Shown here piece after piece: positions 12,239-24,570 of a DNA stretch of 64,000 nucleotides. Position numbers and translations under genes: made by a program. The notes beneath the pieces were generated by a model. It saw nothing but the letters and a program-made list of their open reading frames with translations. It was not told where the DNA came from and searched no databases. The stretch lies in the NCBI GenBank assembly GCA_964017195.1, contig OZ024892.1:11189801-11253800 (forward strand). Direction: 5' to 3'. The stretch is from Siderastrea radians. Its lineage: Eukaryota > Cnidaria > Anthozoa > Scleractinia > Rhizangiidae. The stretch's first letter is position 1; each line of letters opens with the position of its first letter.

Positions 12239-12380
12239 GCGTGAACGGAAACTCTAAAATTCAAAACAACGTGACGAGTCACCTTCTCCATATTTGGGCA
12301 TTCGCCTTGTGTTTCTTGAGATTCAGAGAGGGATTTCGAAAATCGGAAGGAGATTTCGAATCTGTCACAGATTTTTCGAA

Positions 12381-12756
12381 ATGTTCAGACCTGGTTATGT
12401 TAATGCCTTAGGCCGGAAGAACAGGCCATGTAGGCCTGTCCACAAGGAAACGAGAAGACGAATAATTGATCGTTATTTGACTGGAGAGGGACCGAAAGCG
12501 ATCTCCACAGCAGCTCGTGCAACTCCTGGCGCTGTTTATTGTATCATTCGACATCATGAAACGTTCAGTACATGTGAGGCGTTCAGTCAAGGGGGACGAA
12601 GTTATTCTTCAAAAATTTCAGACGACGTTGCATGTAGAATCTATTGAATTGTTCAAACTAGCGAAACCTAGGATATATGGATGGGAAAATCGCGAAAGAT
12701 TGTTGAGCAATAGGTTATGCAATAGACGAAGCACAGGTCACCAAAGCGTAATATGA
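12381..12756 (+). pseudogene. Broken paired-box (PAX-type) domain
   Basis: Frame 1 from about 12381 reads a PAI-like subdomain: GYVNALGRKNRPCRPVHKET, then RRRIIDRYLTGEGPKAIST, then GAVYCIIRHHETFS. After a frame change near 12600 a second frame continues with KPRIYGWENRERLL, which matches the start of the RED subdomain of paired domains (compare the AWEIRDRLL signature of PAX proteins). The sequence then runs into a palindrome and no full second helix-turn-helix is read. Paired domains are thought to descend from transposase DNA-binding domains, so a transposon origin fits the setting. The frame change makes this a pseudogene as read. Confidence 0.6.
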
Positions 12757-13170
12757 GAGTTTGTATGGAGCTGAAATTCGATTGAAAATAATCGGCAGTT
12801 TTCCGGGGAAAATACCTAAAAATCAAAATAGAATTTGAAAAACCTTACCTGTTGTGTGTTTGCTGTGTCTTTACCGCTTTTCCGAACTGCTGGAGGCCGT
12901 TTGGGGCGATATTCTGTTTAACGGTCGAAGCGACGTCTTGTCACGTACTGGTTTTACTTTGACGTGATGTCGCATCGACCGTTAAACAGAAAATCGCCCC
13001 AAACGGCCTCCAGAAGCTCGGAAAAGTGGCAAAAACACAGCAAACACACAACAGGTAATGGTCTTCAAACTCTATTTCGCTTTTTAGGTATTTTGCACGG
13101 AAAACTGACCATTTACATTCTGGATCGAATTTCAGATCCATACAAACAACTCACATTACGCTTTGGTTAA
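12740..13170. repeat. Palindrome with about 200-base arms
   Basis: The arms, about 12740-12946 and 12964-13170, are inverted copies around a centre near 12955. Landmarks are ACCGTTAAACAGAA...GGCCTCCAG on the right and the complement on the left, and CAAAGCGTAATATGAG against CTCACATTACGCTTTG at the tips. This is probably a foldback insertion that interrupted the paired-domain frame. Confidence 0.7.
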
Positions 13171-13885
13171 CTGTGGACGAAGCGTCGGCTTTGTCTTTAA
13201 TCAACCTCGCAACTACGAAAAACTGTCATCAGTAATTGCTTGACACGGCAGATGTATCTTGATTTTCGTCCATTTCCTTCGGAGCTACCGTTCTTACACA
13301 AGCGTTCAGCTCCAAGGTTTGTACTCGTTCGGTTGAAACAGGAATCACGCGTCAGCAAAATAATTGACATAATTTCACCACCTTCTAGTCGTCTAAAACG
13401 TTTTTGATCCACTGACGAGAAGCGAACCCAGAGAATAACGCGGTCTCTCGATAAAACAAAGATTTGTCCCGTCACAACCCCTTGCTTCTACAAAGATAGA
13501 AGCTATTTTCGGAAATTTCAATGAGATCTTCAATATTTCCCTTGTGATCTCCGTTACGTCACTGAAAGTAGCTTGTTTATTGGAAGACTCGGATCACGTG
13601 TTGAGGTTTCCGTTCACGCGTGACGTGGATCAGCTGTAAAGGACTCGTCACTTTCTCCATTCTTTCGCATTTTGGAATGAGCCTCTTTGAAAATGCTCAT
13701 GTAGTATTGCGCTCTCTTTCCTTTTGGATTTACAATATAGCCGCCAATACTTGTTTTCCGAAGTCCCTTTGAGATGTCCGCATCTTCAGCAGGGGAGGAA
13801 CTAGTAACCTACCAGAAAAGAAAGACGACGTTTTATATAGATGTTGTGCATTGTGTTGTAATCGCTTATTAAATTCTGTATTCGT

Positions 13886-14949
13886 TTGGTCGAATGCAGT
13901 TCAAATGTAGTTCGCAGCATTTCAAAACGGAGTCATAAGACAAACGGCATCAATAGATGTCACAACACATTATACCTGGTGCAGTTCCACAACGCTGGAG
14001 CGAAAAAAGAGTCTGTCCCTAGTAACAACAACTTTTCCAAGATTGAGAAGTTCATAACTGAACATTACGACGAAGGGGAGAACTACAGGGAGTTTTTAAA
14101 GTTTTCTTGTGGAGAAAAGGTAGGAGCCAATTGTTCTTTTTGTAAAGAATGGACTGGGCCACTCGTCCGAAGCCTTTTCCTGACCATTCTTGTCTTCCCG
14201 AGTACCATTACCTACCGTACAACAACACTCCAAGGGAGGGCCGTAATCCAGACGATTGGCAGCCTAGAAACAGTTGAAGAAGGAGCGTGGCAGTGGCAGG
14301 CTAGTTTTGTCAGATTCAGAAAGTGTAGCAGCATTTTCTGACAAGTTTATTGTTAAGCCAAAGTTTGTTGTTGAACACCTTAAGCATCTTGAGGTGGTAG
14401 ATTTCAAAAAGAAGAAGAGGGCAGAGGAGAGGGCCAAGGAAAGCCAGAAGGCGAAGGAGAAAAATCATGAGGATTATGCTTGGGAGGATTTGTGCGAAGA
14501 TCCGACAAAATTACAAAAGCTTCGAGTGGCAGAGCTTAACAAATACCTCAAGCACCGTAGACTAGACAAGCATCTGAAAAGCACCAAACATGATAAGGTT
14601 AACTGAGGTAATTGCCAGACACTGGCTTCTCCAAATGAATCCTGAAAGAACTGATCTGCTACAAACAAGATTGAGAGAAAAAGACTCAGCTGAAAATGAA
14701 CCTTTGCCAGGCATTGATAACGATGATAGCGATGAAGACGACAACAGTGGAAGCGAAAGCAGCAGTGAAAGAGACGAATCCAATGATGTCATTCTTGCCT
14801 TCATCGATGACGATGAAGAAGTTGCCTTCATCGATGACGAAGAAGTTGAGAGGCCAGCCACAACACGTTCGGGAAGAGCCATAACCAGAAGATCAGAAAT
14901 TGATTTTTCTTTTTTTTTTTGGACTCTTCAACGAATTCAAAGTTTATAG
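13886..14949 (+). pseudogene. Broken transposon protein with SAP-like motif and acidic tail
   Basis: Three frames in succession (13886-14341, 14274-14606, 14590-14949) appear to be one decayed protein. The second frame holds a charged helix, then LRVAELNKYLKHRRL, a SAP-like DNA-binding pattern. A one-base frame change near 14603 leads to EVIARHWLL and an acidic region (DDSDEDD, ESSSERDES, two FIDD repeats) ending at 14949. The first frame contains CSFCKEW, possibly a zinc-binding remnant. It is bounded by the 15255 inverted repeat. The family is one I associate with multi-copy cnidarian transposons, but I cannot name it. Confidence 0.45.
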
Positions 14950-15255
14950 CGAGCTGAAACATTTCTCTTTTGCTGACTTAGTACAGTTAAAAGTGGCAAA
15001 TGCAACTGTAGTATTAATTGTAATATAATGATATTGTCAAAAAGATGGTTTTGTTAACTGTGCAGTATGCATAGCTGGCTTAATTGAGTTTTCTTTTTTC
15101 CTTTTTTTTGGGGGGGGGTCACCCAAAAAATTTACCCTTATTGGGGGGGGGGCATGGGAAAAAATTTATTGACTGAGGGGGGGCGATGCAACTTCTTCAT
15201 GACAGTTCAAAAATCCCACCAGCCCCCCCCCTACCTCGTAAAAAATGAACGGTCC

Positions 15256-15564
15256 TTTAAGTGTCACTTTGCCGTTTTCTATGGAACAGTGCGGGACAAG
15301 AGGTCTCCTTGCAATGCCTTCAGTTCAATTCTAGTCAATTCAATGCAATTCAATTCAATACTAGTTTAACTTCCAAAATCTCATCCAAGGAAATTTTCTC
15401 TCCGGATTTTAACTCATAATTCTGTGTTAACCTGTCATGAAAACGGCAAAATGCAAGCCAGTTAAACGTAACGAATCGATTACGCATGATCTTTTAAAAT
15501 AGCTGCTGTTTTTTGGCAATGGTAAATGGCACACACACACACATGATAAAGAAGAAAAAACAAT
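15256..15564. other. No gene; repeat flank with CA microsatellite
   Basis: Contains runs of TTCAATTC words (15318-15360) and a short (AC)n tract at about 15530-15542. Parts near 15270-15300 resemble the inverted arm near 10850-10900. Confidence 0.45.
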
Positions 15565-15611
15565 TCAACATACCACCACCGTTTTTCATTTCCCTTTTCG
15601 GTCTTTTTCTT

Positions 15612-16133
15612 TAGGCCTAGCTACAAAAATCCCGAAAAATGGTCTAAAAATCTTTCCGGAATTTCTCCAAAAATGTTCTAAAAATCTCCGGTTACACCTC
15701 TAAAAGTCCCATAAAAACTCCTAAAAAACTCTAAAAATCCTATGATGTTAAAAAATTGGGTGACCTGTGGTGAAAAATCGATGGCTTTGGTGGGCTTTCT
15801 GCTAGCGCCCACAGTCTCAGCCAAATCAACAAGCTCTGCTGAGCCCGCCATTTTGAACTCACGGACAGCAAGGAATGCTGGGTTATGGGTAAACCGCTGA
15901 TCGATACAGTGAGAGGGCATCAAGGGGGCATCAAAAAGTTTCGTCACAATCGCTTGTGGCGAAACATTTCTAAGTTTCAAACTTTTTTGTAACGAATGAA
16001 CAAAATAACCTTGAAAATATTCACCAAAACCACTAAAAATCCGTCCAAATCTCTAAAAATCTTACAGTTTTCTAAATATCCCGTAAAGCTCTAAAAATCC
16101 CGAAAAAAGTCCAGATTTTTGTAGCTAGGCCTA
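15612..16133. repeat. MITE with TAGGCCTAGCTAC termini
   Basis: Ends are inverted copies (TAGGCCTAGCTACAAAAATC and its complement). The interior repeats CTAAAAATCC-type words. It interrupts the right arm relative to the uninterrupted copy at 10370-10450, which is direct evidence that it inserted. Confidence 0.75.
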
Positions 16134-16189
16134 TTTTTCTTCTTGGCCTTAGGCTGGCCTGAGTCCACGTCTTCCATTTTGTTTACTAT

Positions 16190-17039
16190 TGATCACTGAC
16201 GTCCTTTCAAATGGCTTGAATTTTGTGTCGCTTCACGGACCGTTGTTTCACTCCGCGGTTTGAAAAAAATGATCGCGTGATCACAAGTTTGTTCACCACA
16301 AGAACTACGCTTGTTGACTCACGGTTTCCCTGCTAGCAGAGGTCTCTCACGGTGAGAGAAAAATGAGAGGAAGGAGAGACCTCTGCCTAGCCTCCCACGC
16401 AGTCGTTTTTAGGGGAGTCGTAATACGACTCCCGTAAAAACGACTGCGTGGGAGGCTAACCTCTGCCGAGATCAGACGCGTTTCCTGTCGCGCATGCGCT
16501 AGCATTTCCTTAACAACGCGTGACATTTTGGTCACGTGTAACATGACCTTCGCAAACCGGATTGCGCGCGAAAGGGCAGCAGCCGCGGCAGCGCAATGTG
16601 TGAAATCTTTGAGAGCTATATCGGGAAATGCCACGAACTCCTCAACATACTTTTCCGAAGACACCAGTAAAGCCAGCAGTAAACAGGAAAAGACGGCAAC
16701 TTTTGTGTGGATTAAACTTAAAGTTAAGCAGACAGAACAGTTGGCAAGCGCGATCGTTAAATTCCGGAGATCTGAAAGGCAAAGATTGTCGCTTAGCTTC
16801 GGTTGGAGAGAACGCCAGACTTTCAACGGGAATCGACACGGCTGTGTAAAACGTCTAAAAAGTGCTTTCGGCGCATTGAATCTCTGATTAACCGAAGTAA
16901 AGGTTGTGAAGAGGAGAAGACGGATTAATCCAGTGAATGTCACAAGAAAACAAAGTCCGAAACCAAGAATGTTCGTGTTCGTGGAGAAAGCAATCGCTTC
17001 AAGCGTGGAGCAAAACAAAGCCATTGTTTACAAACTTAC
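16190..17039 (+). pseudogene. Decayed cysteine-rich transposon N-terminus (tentative)
   Basis: Between 16528 and 17024 several plus-strand frames read partial blocks such as TPQHTFPKTPVKPAVNRKRR and GKDCRLASVGENARLSTG. They recall zinc-binding N-terminal domains of multi-copy cnidarian transposon proteins. Stops, including one directly after GIDTAV at 16849, break it. The 225-codon minus-strand frame over the same bases is an antisense reading. A short inverted repeat with AGGGAGTCGTAATACGACTC lies at 16410-16440. Confidence 0.25.
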
Positions 17040-18900
17040 TGTCAGAAACATAGGCCCGCAAAGCGTGCAGAACCGACGAAGTGTTGGTTCGTCTCGAAAA
17101 GAAAGTACGCGGGGCGTACGTGACTGCAGGTTCAATAACATTCAAGCATCTGTAACAGCAAGTTGCAGGAAAAGTGCGTAACTGTAACTAACGCTGAAAT
17201 TTGACCACCTCAAAAGGCGACCAATACCCTGGAAAGGAGGTCAACTGAATTATTCATGGCCCCACAGACTACGCCCATGACCTCATGTATTCTTTACTCA
17301 AGATCATTTTTCGCTGTCTTTTGGTCAGTCTTCCTCAAAACTCTGAACAAAAAAGCCATCACAATTCTCAAAACAGACGCATTTCAAAAAATGGGCGATA
17401 AATTTCCCAATATAAAAGTAACCACATTTTTACGATTGATCGGCATGCACAGTTTCCTTTAATCATGTCAAGGGCTCCTTAAGCCAAATTGTGAATGCAA
17501 ATACGAAATAAATCATTGCTATGCTCTATCGTACAGGTGCATTATAGGCATTTACCAGTCGTTTTGACCCACTCCACCCTCGATAAATTTTTTACTTGCT
17601 CAGCGTGACATGCTAACTGGCATAACGAAAATTGTGACAGTATTTTGCCCTTTGCGTTACCGAATGACGTAATGTTTAAAATCTGATGACTCAGCTCATC
17701 TGTCTTATCGCTTTGAATATTTAATTTTGTTGAATTAAACTAAAAAATTAAATGTCGATATAAATTTTTTCACAACTGAACATGCTTTTACGGAGAGTTG
17801 TGAGCGATGTATTTATATACTGTTGTGAATAGGGCACTCTAAAAACATGATTATCGATAAAGACAAACACATCGTCAGAATCTCAACGTGCTAACCGGCT
17901 GGATAGTATTTTGTCTTTTGCGTTACCGAATGACGTCATGTTTAAAATCTGATGACTCAGCTCATCTGTCTTATCGCTTTGAATATTTTGTTGAATTAAA
18001 GTTAAAATTTAAAGATAAATTTTGTCTACAACTGAACATGCCGTTACCGAGAGTGGTGAGCGTTGTATTTATATACTATTGTGAATATGGCACTATAAAA
18101 ACAGATTATCGATTAAGACAGAATCTGGAGAAATTAGTAAAAAAGCGAAGTTGTCGCTTTATCTCAAACATGTTAAAGCATGTCTTATGACGTAATCGTT
18201 AAATCCGGTTTGCTCTTCCGGAGTCAGCAAGTCAGTGTCTCGAACTCTAAAATCGATCCAATCGGTTCAAAATCGTATATCCTTCTATGCCACTTATACT
18301 ATCCAAGAAGATCCAGCCTCGTGTAGTAATTCATTTCCCATCTGCCAATAACCTTTCTTAACGTTGACAGCTAGATACTTTCCAAGTATTAAACATAACC
18401 ACAACAACATACACCAGAATTTTCCTCTCATAACATTTACTGAGAACGATTCTATCCTTACAATGTCTCAGCAACACTTTGGTCCCACCAGCATCAACAG
18501 TGCCACTGGACTTCACCTCCTGTTATTATCAAGCCTCCTTGCTTTCTTTCACTAGTATTGCACAGATATTTCAGTCCGGCCAAAGCCAACACTGCTCGGC
18601 GGACGCGTGCTTCTATACCTACGATACTTTTTACGTGGACCCTTGTCCTATCGTACGTCCGTGTGTACTAATCGATGTCTGTGTACGACTTCTTCTCTAT
18701 ATGTTCAGAGGTCAGCACAAAATTATACCACAACACAGTCGAAGCAAATCTTCCACCAAGCCTCCGTCACCTTTCTTGACCTGCCAATTTAAAATGACGA
18801 CTCGTCCGCTCTCGTTCTCACGTCATCCCATCCCGTGAGCCATAGCGAAATGCACACCTTGTGAGCCTTACACGACGTATTTTGACCGACCAAACCAGTC
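17040..18900 (+). repeat. 2-kb repeat unit, tandem copy 1
   Basis: Starts at ATAGGCCCGCAAAGCGTGCA and ends near the GACCGACCAAACCAGTC block. Contains two internal sub-repeats of about 260 bases, each with GATGACTCAG, TGACGTAAT-like and TATTTATATAC words and a direct copy of the TCGTCAGAATCTCAACGTGC region. It is the direct repeat of the copy at 18940 and the inverted repeat of 8280-10330. Confidence 0.7.
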
Positions 18901-18939
18901 CACGGTCTTGTCACGACTGCTCTAAGCCGACTTCGTCGG

Positions 18940-20960
18940 TTAAACATAGGCCCGCAATGCGTGCAGAACCGAGTAGTGTTGGTTCGTCTCGAAAAGAAAG
19001 CAAGCGAGGCGTGCGTGACTGCAGGTTCAATAACATTCAAGCATCTGTAACAGCAAGTTGCAGCAAAAGTGCGTAACTGTAACTAACGCTGAAATTTGAC
19101 CAACTGAAAAAGCGAACAATACCCTGGAAAGCAGGTCAACTGAATTATTCACCCTCTCCTCACCAAACATAGCCCCACAGACTACGCCCATGACCTCATG
19201 CATTCTTCACACAAGATCATTTTTCGCTGTCTTTTGGTCGGCCTTCCTCAAAACCCTGAACAAAAAAGCCATCACAATTCTCAAAACAGACGCATTTCAA
19301 AAAACGGGTGATAAATTTCCCAATATAAAAGTAACCACATCTTTACGATTGATCAGCATGGGCACTCTAACAGCCCAAAAGAATTGAACTTTTTCCCACG
19401 CCTGGGAACCACGCTTTGTGCACAGTTTCCTTTAATCATGCCAAGGGCTCCTTAAGCCAAATTGTGAATGCAAATACGAAATAAATCATTGCTACGTACA
19501 GGATACAAGAAAGCGCATTATAGGCATTTACCAGTCGTTTTGACCCACTCCACCCTCGATAAATGTTTTTACTTGGCTCAACGTACCGTGCTAACTGGCG
19601 TAACGCAAATTGTGACAGTATTTTGCCCTTTGCGTTACCGAATGACGTAATGTTTAAAATCTGATGACTCAGCTCATCTGTCTTATCGCTTTGTATATTT
19701 AATTGTGTTGAATGAAACTAAAAAATTAAATGTCGATACAAATTTATCCACAAATGAACATGCTTTTACCGAGAGTTGTGAGGGATATATTTATATACTG
19801 TTGTGAAAAGGGCACTATAAAAACATGATTATCGTTAAAGACAAACACATCGTCAGAATCTCAACGTGCTAACCGGCGTGACGAAAATGTGACAGTATTA
19901 TGTCTTTTGCGTTACCGAATGACGTAATGTTTAAAATCTGATGACTCAGCTCATCTGTCTTATCACTTTGAATAATTTGTTGAATTAAAATTAAAATTTA
20001 AAGATAAATTTTGTCCACAACTGAACATGCCGTTACCGAGAGTTGTGAGCTATGTATTTATATACTGTTGTGAATCTGGCACTATAAAAACAGATTATCG
20101 ATTAAGACAAACACACCGTCAGAATCAGGAGAAATTAGTAAAAAGGCAAAGTCGTCGGTTTATCTCAAACACGTTAAAGCATGTCTTATGACGTAATCGT
20201 TAAATCCGGTTTGCTCTTCCGGAGTCAGCAAGTCAGTGTCTCGAACTCTAAAATCGATCAAATCGGTTCAAAATCAAAACTAAAGCAGAAAAATTAAAAA
20301 GACTAACTGGTATATCCTTCTGTGCCGCTTATACTATCCAAGAAGATCCAGCCCCGTGTAGTAATTCATTTCCCACCTGCGAATAACCTTTCTTAACGTT
20401 GGCAGCTAGATACTTTCCAAGTATTAAACATAACCACAACAACATGCACCAGAATTTTCCTCTCATAACATTTACTGTGAAAGATTCTATCCTTACGATG
20501 TCTCAGCAACACTTTGGTCCCACCAGCATCAACAGTGCCACTGGACTTCACCTCCTGTTATTATCAGTCCTCCTTACTTTCTTTGACTAGTATTGCACAG
20601 ATATTTCAGTCCGGCCAAAGCCAACACTGCTCGACGGACGCGTGCTTCTATACCTACGATACTTTTTATGTGGACCCTTGTCCTATCGTGCGTGTGTGTG
20701 TGTACTAATCGATGTCTGTGTACAACTTCTTCTCTATATGTTCAGCCGTCAGCACAAAATTATACTATAACACAGTCGAAGCAAATCTTCCACCAAGCCT
20801 CCGTCACCTTTCTTGACCTGCCAATTCAAAATGGCGCCTCGTCCGCTCTTGTTCTCACGTCATCCCATCCCATCGGCCATAGCGAAATACACACCTTGTG
20901 AGCCTTACACGACGTATTTTGACCGACCAAACCAGTCGACCCTCTTGTCACGACCAGATA
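18940..20960 (+). repeat. 2-kb repeat unit, tandem copy 2
   Basis: A second copy of the same unit, starting ACATAGGCCCGCAATGCGTG. Differences from copy 1 are mostly substitutions and short indels, for example an additional stretch at 20275-20310 that is also in the inverted copy near 8920-8980. This suggests copy 2 is closer to the full-length unit than copy 1. Confidence 0.7.
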
Positions 20961-21667
20961 ATAATTGAACGGCTTTCTTCTCTTTCCATACGCTGTATAT
21001 CTCGATCTTGCTTAGTACGCCATATCGTCCGCCATATTGAAAATTGCTATTAACCGCAGACCCTTCTTCTGCGATCGCCTAATACGTTGCCCGAAGGGCA
21101 ACGGCTTTTCTTCGGAAAGGGAAGCTTTCCGAACGAGGCACTAAGTGCCGAGTTTATTTAGTGTAAGTCGATCTCAGTGATCCTAAGAGCCCACAGTAAT
21201 TTGACCTGCGGTAAAAATATAGGCAACGTGAGTAACGCAAGTTCGCAGCAAATTATGTCGGTTGTCTTTCGCAAGGAAAACTAAACGTTCTGCTCAGAAG
21301 AAGAATGAATAGTATCTCACAATTCTTTGCATTTGCAACTATATTATCAAACTCTGAAGTGACGTCATCAGTCTCTCGAGGGATCGATGGAATGAGATTC
21401 ACTCAAATGGCGACAGCTTCGTCTGTAACATGTAACAACGCGAAATACTCTGTTTCGTAATAACGCGTCTGGCCTAGTGCTCACGCTGCGTATCAATGGA
21501 AGAATTTAGTGTTCAGCTGAGTTTGCCTATACTGCACTTTATTGCAAGGAAATTCGCTTGAGTTTACTCGAAAGTTTGCCCAGATGAAGGGTCTGGTTGT
21601 TCTAGAAGTACATCGATGATCCCTCAGTTGAGGAACAGTTCGTCTGTTTGTGCAGTCCTACTTGATT
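20961..21667. other. No recognisable gene
   Basis: Short hairpin near 21085-21155 (GCCCGAAGGGC, GGAAAGGGAAGCTTTCCG, GGCACTAAGTGCC). Nothing else recognised. Confidence 0.45.
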
Positions 21668-24240
21668 CCCCGGGGGGGGGGGGTACTCTGCAACTTTTTG
21701 GGCGGGGGTGTGCCGCTGGGACTCTGAAACCCTTACCCTAAACTAGACCAAGTTGAGGTGCATTTTGCAACCCTATACTAGACTAAACACCACAAATCAG
21801 TAACCCATTCCCAGACTAGCTATTTTTGAGAAACTCCATTACTAACACAGTCCAGCGAAAACAAAATGTGACGTCAGAATTTTTTTTTTGGCCCATTTCC
21901 TCTGCAAGAATTTTTTTTTTTTGGCTACAGCCCTATGGATGAATTTTTTTTTGTTTTTGAATATTTTGCTTATGCACAATTTGCTATTGAATTAATTAAA
22001 AACAATGCAACTTTGTTTTACTATTAAAGCGCCTTCGACAGACATGAAACATGGGTAAGTTTATACCTGCTCTGAAGCAAAGATGGCGTAAGCATTGATC
22101 TTTACTACGGTGACTACTTCATTGTTGCGGGATAAAATCGATCCTCAATGTCTCATTGTTTCCCCAGGAGGGGTTACTCAAACTCCCTTACATAAGCAGG
22201 AACCCATGTGACATATTAAAGCTAGATAGGTATGTGCGGCCCCAAAGGGTATGGTTTTCGCGCCTTTTTGGTCTGAAATGGAATTAACATTTTCACCACT
22301 TTGCCCTGAAATAGGGAACGGATTGTGCGTTCTTGTCTGGAATTGGGTAGGGTACTTTAAAAGAAGATACTTTTATAGTATTAGTATCATCCCTTGAGAA
22401 GTGCGTTTTGATTAATATTGGTTCGGAAATACAGCATCGAATTCTGATACGGTAGGGAAAATCGTATGTTTTGTTCTGAAATGGGGTAAGAGTTTCAAGA
22501 AGTGCGCCGCACACTGACAATCCTAAGGGTTGTTTCGCAGTTTGAGGGCGCAGCGGTCTTGATCGCAAGGAGTCACATCAATAGACGTGATCCCTCCGAG
22601 CCCCCATTCCCAGGGAAGTGCAGCCCCCTACCCCCAAACACCCCCCACCGTCGTTCTCTTGCACTGTTGTTTCTCAATAGGAGGGCATTATCGGGGGGCT
22701 GTATCAGTAAGTAGGGGGCTGCAATGACTACGATGGATTGTGGGAGAGGAACAGAAGAGGGCAAGGACTAAGGAAGTGCACTGGAAAAGCCTTCCACTCC
22801 CAGTGGCTTCCTACTCTCCCACTGAGTCTACATCCTAAAAAAGCTGTTACATTAAATTATAACCCTTAACTTCCCAACAAAGGGTTAGAAGGAACCTGTA
22901 TGTATTTTATATCAAAAGTTTTAAAGGCAAATTTATGAGCTACGTTTTTGAAAAGAATTGTTTTTAAATTAAGGAAATAACAGTGTATGTACTGTATATT
23001 TTATAAATTAATAATCTTTCTGGACACCACTGTTTGTATCAAATCATTTCATATGAATACGTCTTTTATAAAAAATCCATACATGTATATCAATAATATT
23101 TCACAATTTTTCACTGTAAATCGCTATTTACTTTTGAAACCTCCTTCAGTAAATTAAATTTTAAAGCGAACATTATTAAAAAGTGTTTATCATAAATTAT
23201 AATAAAGTTTCGATATAACGCGCGCTCTGATTGGTTGAAACAGCGTGCCTTATCAGAGTACAGATGCACGGAGTAGCCCGTGACGCCATTCTGCGCGCGC
23301 TGGCAAGCTGAAATCCTTTCTTGCGCGCGCTTGCAAGCTGTGAAAAAAACTTGATTTCTTGCAATTAAAAGCCAGTTTCTTTACAAATGTGAGCAAAGCT
23401 TTATTATAAAACAAATAAAAAGGCCAAAACCGTGCTTTGTTCTGTGATAAAGCACTCAAGGAAGTGACGAGAGCACTCAAGAAGTGGGGAGAAGCACTCG
23501 CCTGCGGCTCGTGTTCACCCTACACTTCTTTCGTGCTGTCGTCACTTCCTTGCGTGCTTTATCACAGAACAAAGCACGGTTTTGGCTTTTTTATTTGTTA
23601 ATTATAATAAAGTTTCGATATAACGCGCGCTCTGATTGGTTGAAACAGCGTGCCTTATCAGAGTACAGATGCACGGAGTAGCCCGTGACGCCATTCTGCG
23701 CGCGCTGGCAAGCTGAAATCCTTTCTTGCGCGCGCTTGCAAGCTGTGAAAAAAAACTTGATTTCTTGCAATAAAAGCCAGTTTCTTTACAAATGTGAGCA
23801 AAGCTTTATTATAAAACAAATAAAAAAGCCAAAACCGTGCTTTGTTCTGTGATAAAGCACTCAAGAAAGTGACGAGAGCACTCAAGAAGTGGGGAGAAGC
23901 ACTCGCCTGCGGCTCGTGTTCACCCTACACTTCTTTCGTGCTCTCGTCACTTCCTTGCGTGCTTTATCACAGAACAAAGCACGGTTTTGGCTTTTTTATT
24001 TGTTAAATAAACTTAAAAATGTAAAGTAACGTAACAGTACAAGCTATGTATTTAGTAAAACAAAGTTGCATCGTTTTTAATTAACTTCAATAGCAAATTG
24101 TGCATAAGGAAAATATTTTCTCAAAAAAAAAATTCATGCATAGGGCTGTAGCCAAAAAAAATTCTTGCACAGGAAATGGGCCAAAAAAAAATTCTGGCAG
24201 GCTAAAAATCCCCCACCCCCCCCCCCCATCACTTTTCTAA
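21668..24240. repeat. Composite repeat block with inverted flanks
   Basis: A G-rich start at 21671 and a C-rich end near 24226 bracket inverted copies: 21865-22020 (TTGGCTACAGCCCTATG and following) matches the complement of 24055-24205. Between them are a degenerate repeat (22150-22510), a C/G-rich patch (22595-22720), AT-rich sequence, and the tandem 400-bp units at 23197-24004. No coding sequence is recognised. Confidence 0.6.
23197..24004. repeat. Two direct 400-bp repeats, each ending in a hairpin
   Basis: Units 23197-23596 and 23600-24004 are almost identical (AATAAAGTTTCGATATAACG at the start of each). Within each unit the last part folds back, with GCCAAAACCGTGCTTTGTTC and its complement about 150 bases later, and GCACTCAAG...CTTGCGTGC. 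GCGCGCGC-rich words recur. Confidence 0.8.
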
Positions 24241-24285
24241 TGGTCCGTCCCTTAAGTCAGTTGAAACCTGTGACCAGACCTCTGA

Positions 24286-24570
24286 ATAAAAGACGCACCA
24301 TTCACGAAAAACGAGGCACCATTTTAAAAAACTGAGGCACCGCTAAAAGAAAACAAGGCACCATTTTTAAAAAAGAAAAGGCACATTTAATAAAATTGTG
24401 GCTGCATTTACATAAATGAAGGCACCATATATATGAAAAAAAGGCACCATTTTTTCACAGGAAAGTCACCATTTACAAAAATTCGGGCACCATTTATAAA
24501 AAGTAGGGCACCATTTACAAAACTAAGGGCACCATTTATAAAAATTAAAGCGCTATTTACTAAAAAATAA
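24286..24570. repeat. Degenerate minisatellite, GGCACCATTTATAAAAA
   Basis: About ten copies of a 22-28-base unit, core GGCACCATTT followed by A-rich spacer, with gradual divergence towards both ends. Confidence 0.75.

Larger units (their letters stand above)
12219..13638. repeat. Nested inverted-repeat unit with CACGCGTGAACGGAAAC ends
   Basis: The left end (12219-12252) contains GATCCACGTCACGCGTGAAC, and the right end (13606-13638) is its inverted copy. The unit of about 1.4 kb contains the broken paired-domain frame and the palindrome at 12740-13170. A second shared block (ACTCGTCAC...TCTCCAT) lies just inside the left end and just outside the right end, so the boundary history is more complex than one insertion. 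Confidence 0.55.
10939..15255. mobile_element. DNA-transposon-like block, TIR GGACCGTTCATTTTTTACGA
   Basis: The left end at about 10939 reads GGACCGTTCATTTTTTACGA then GGTAGGGGGGGCTGGTGGGA, and the right end at 15231-15255 is its inverted copy, so terminal inverted repeats exceed 40 bases. The interior holds a minus-strand coding region (11390-12238), a nested inverted-repeat unit with a broken paired-box frame, and broken plus-strand frames with a SAP-like motif (13886-14949). TTAAG-like bases flank both ends but a clean target duplication could not be fixed. The superfamily is not identified. Confidence 0.6.

Noticed and set aside
16347..17024. 225-codon minus-strand frame with apparent membrane segments
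   Set aside because: It overlaps decayed plus-strand blocks and starts inside a palindrome; no recognisable family and likely antisense.
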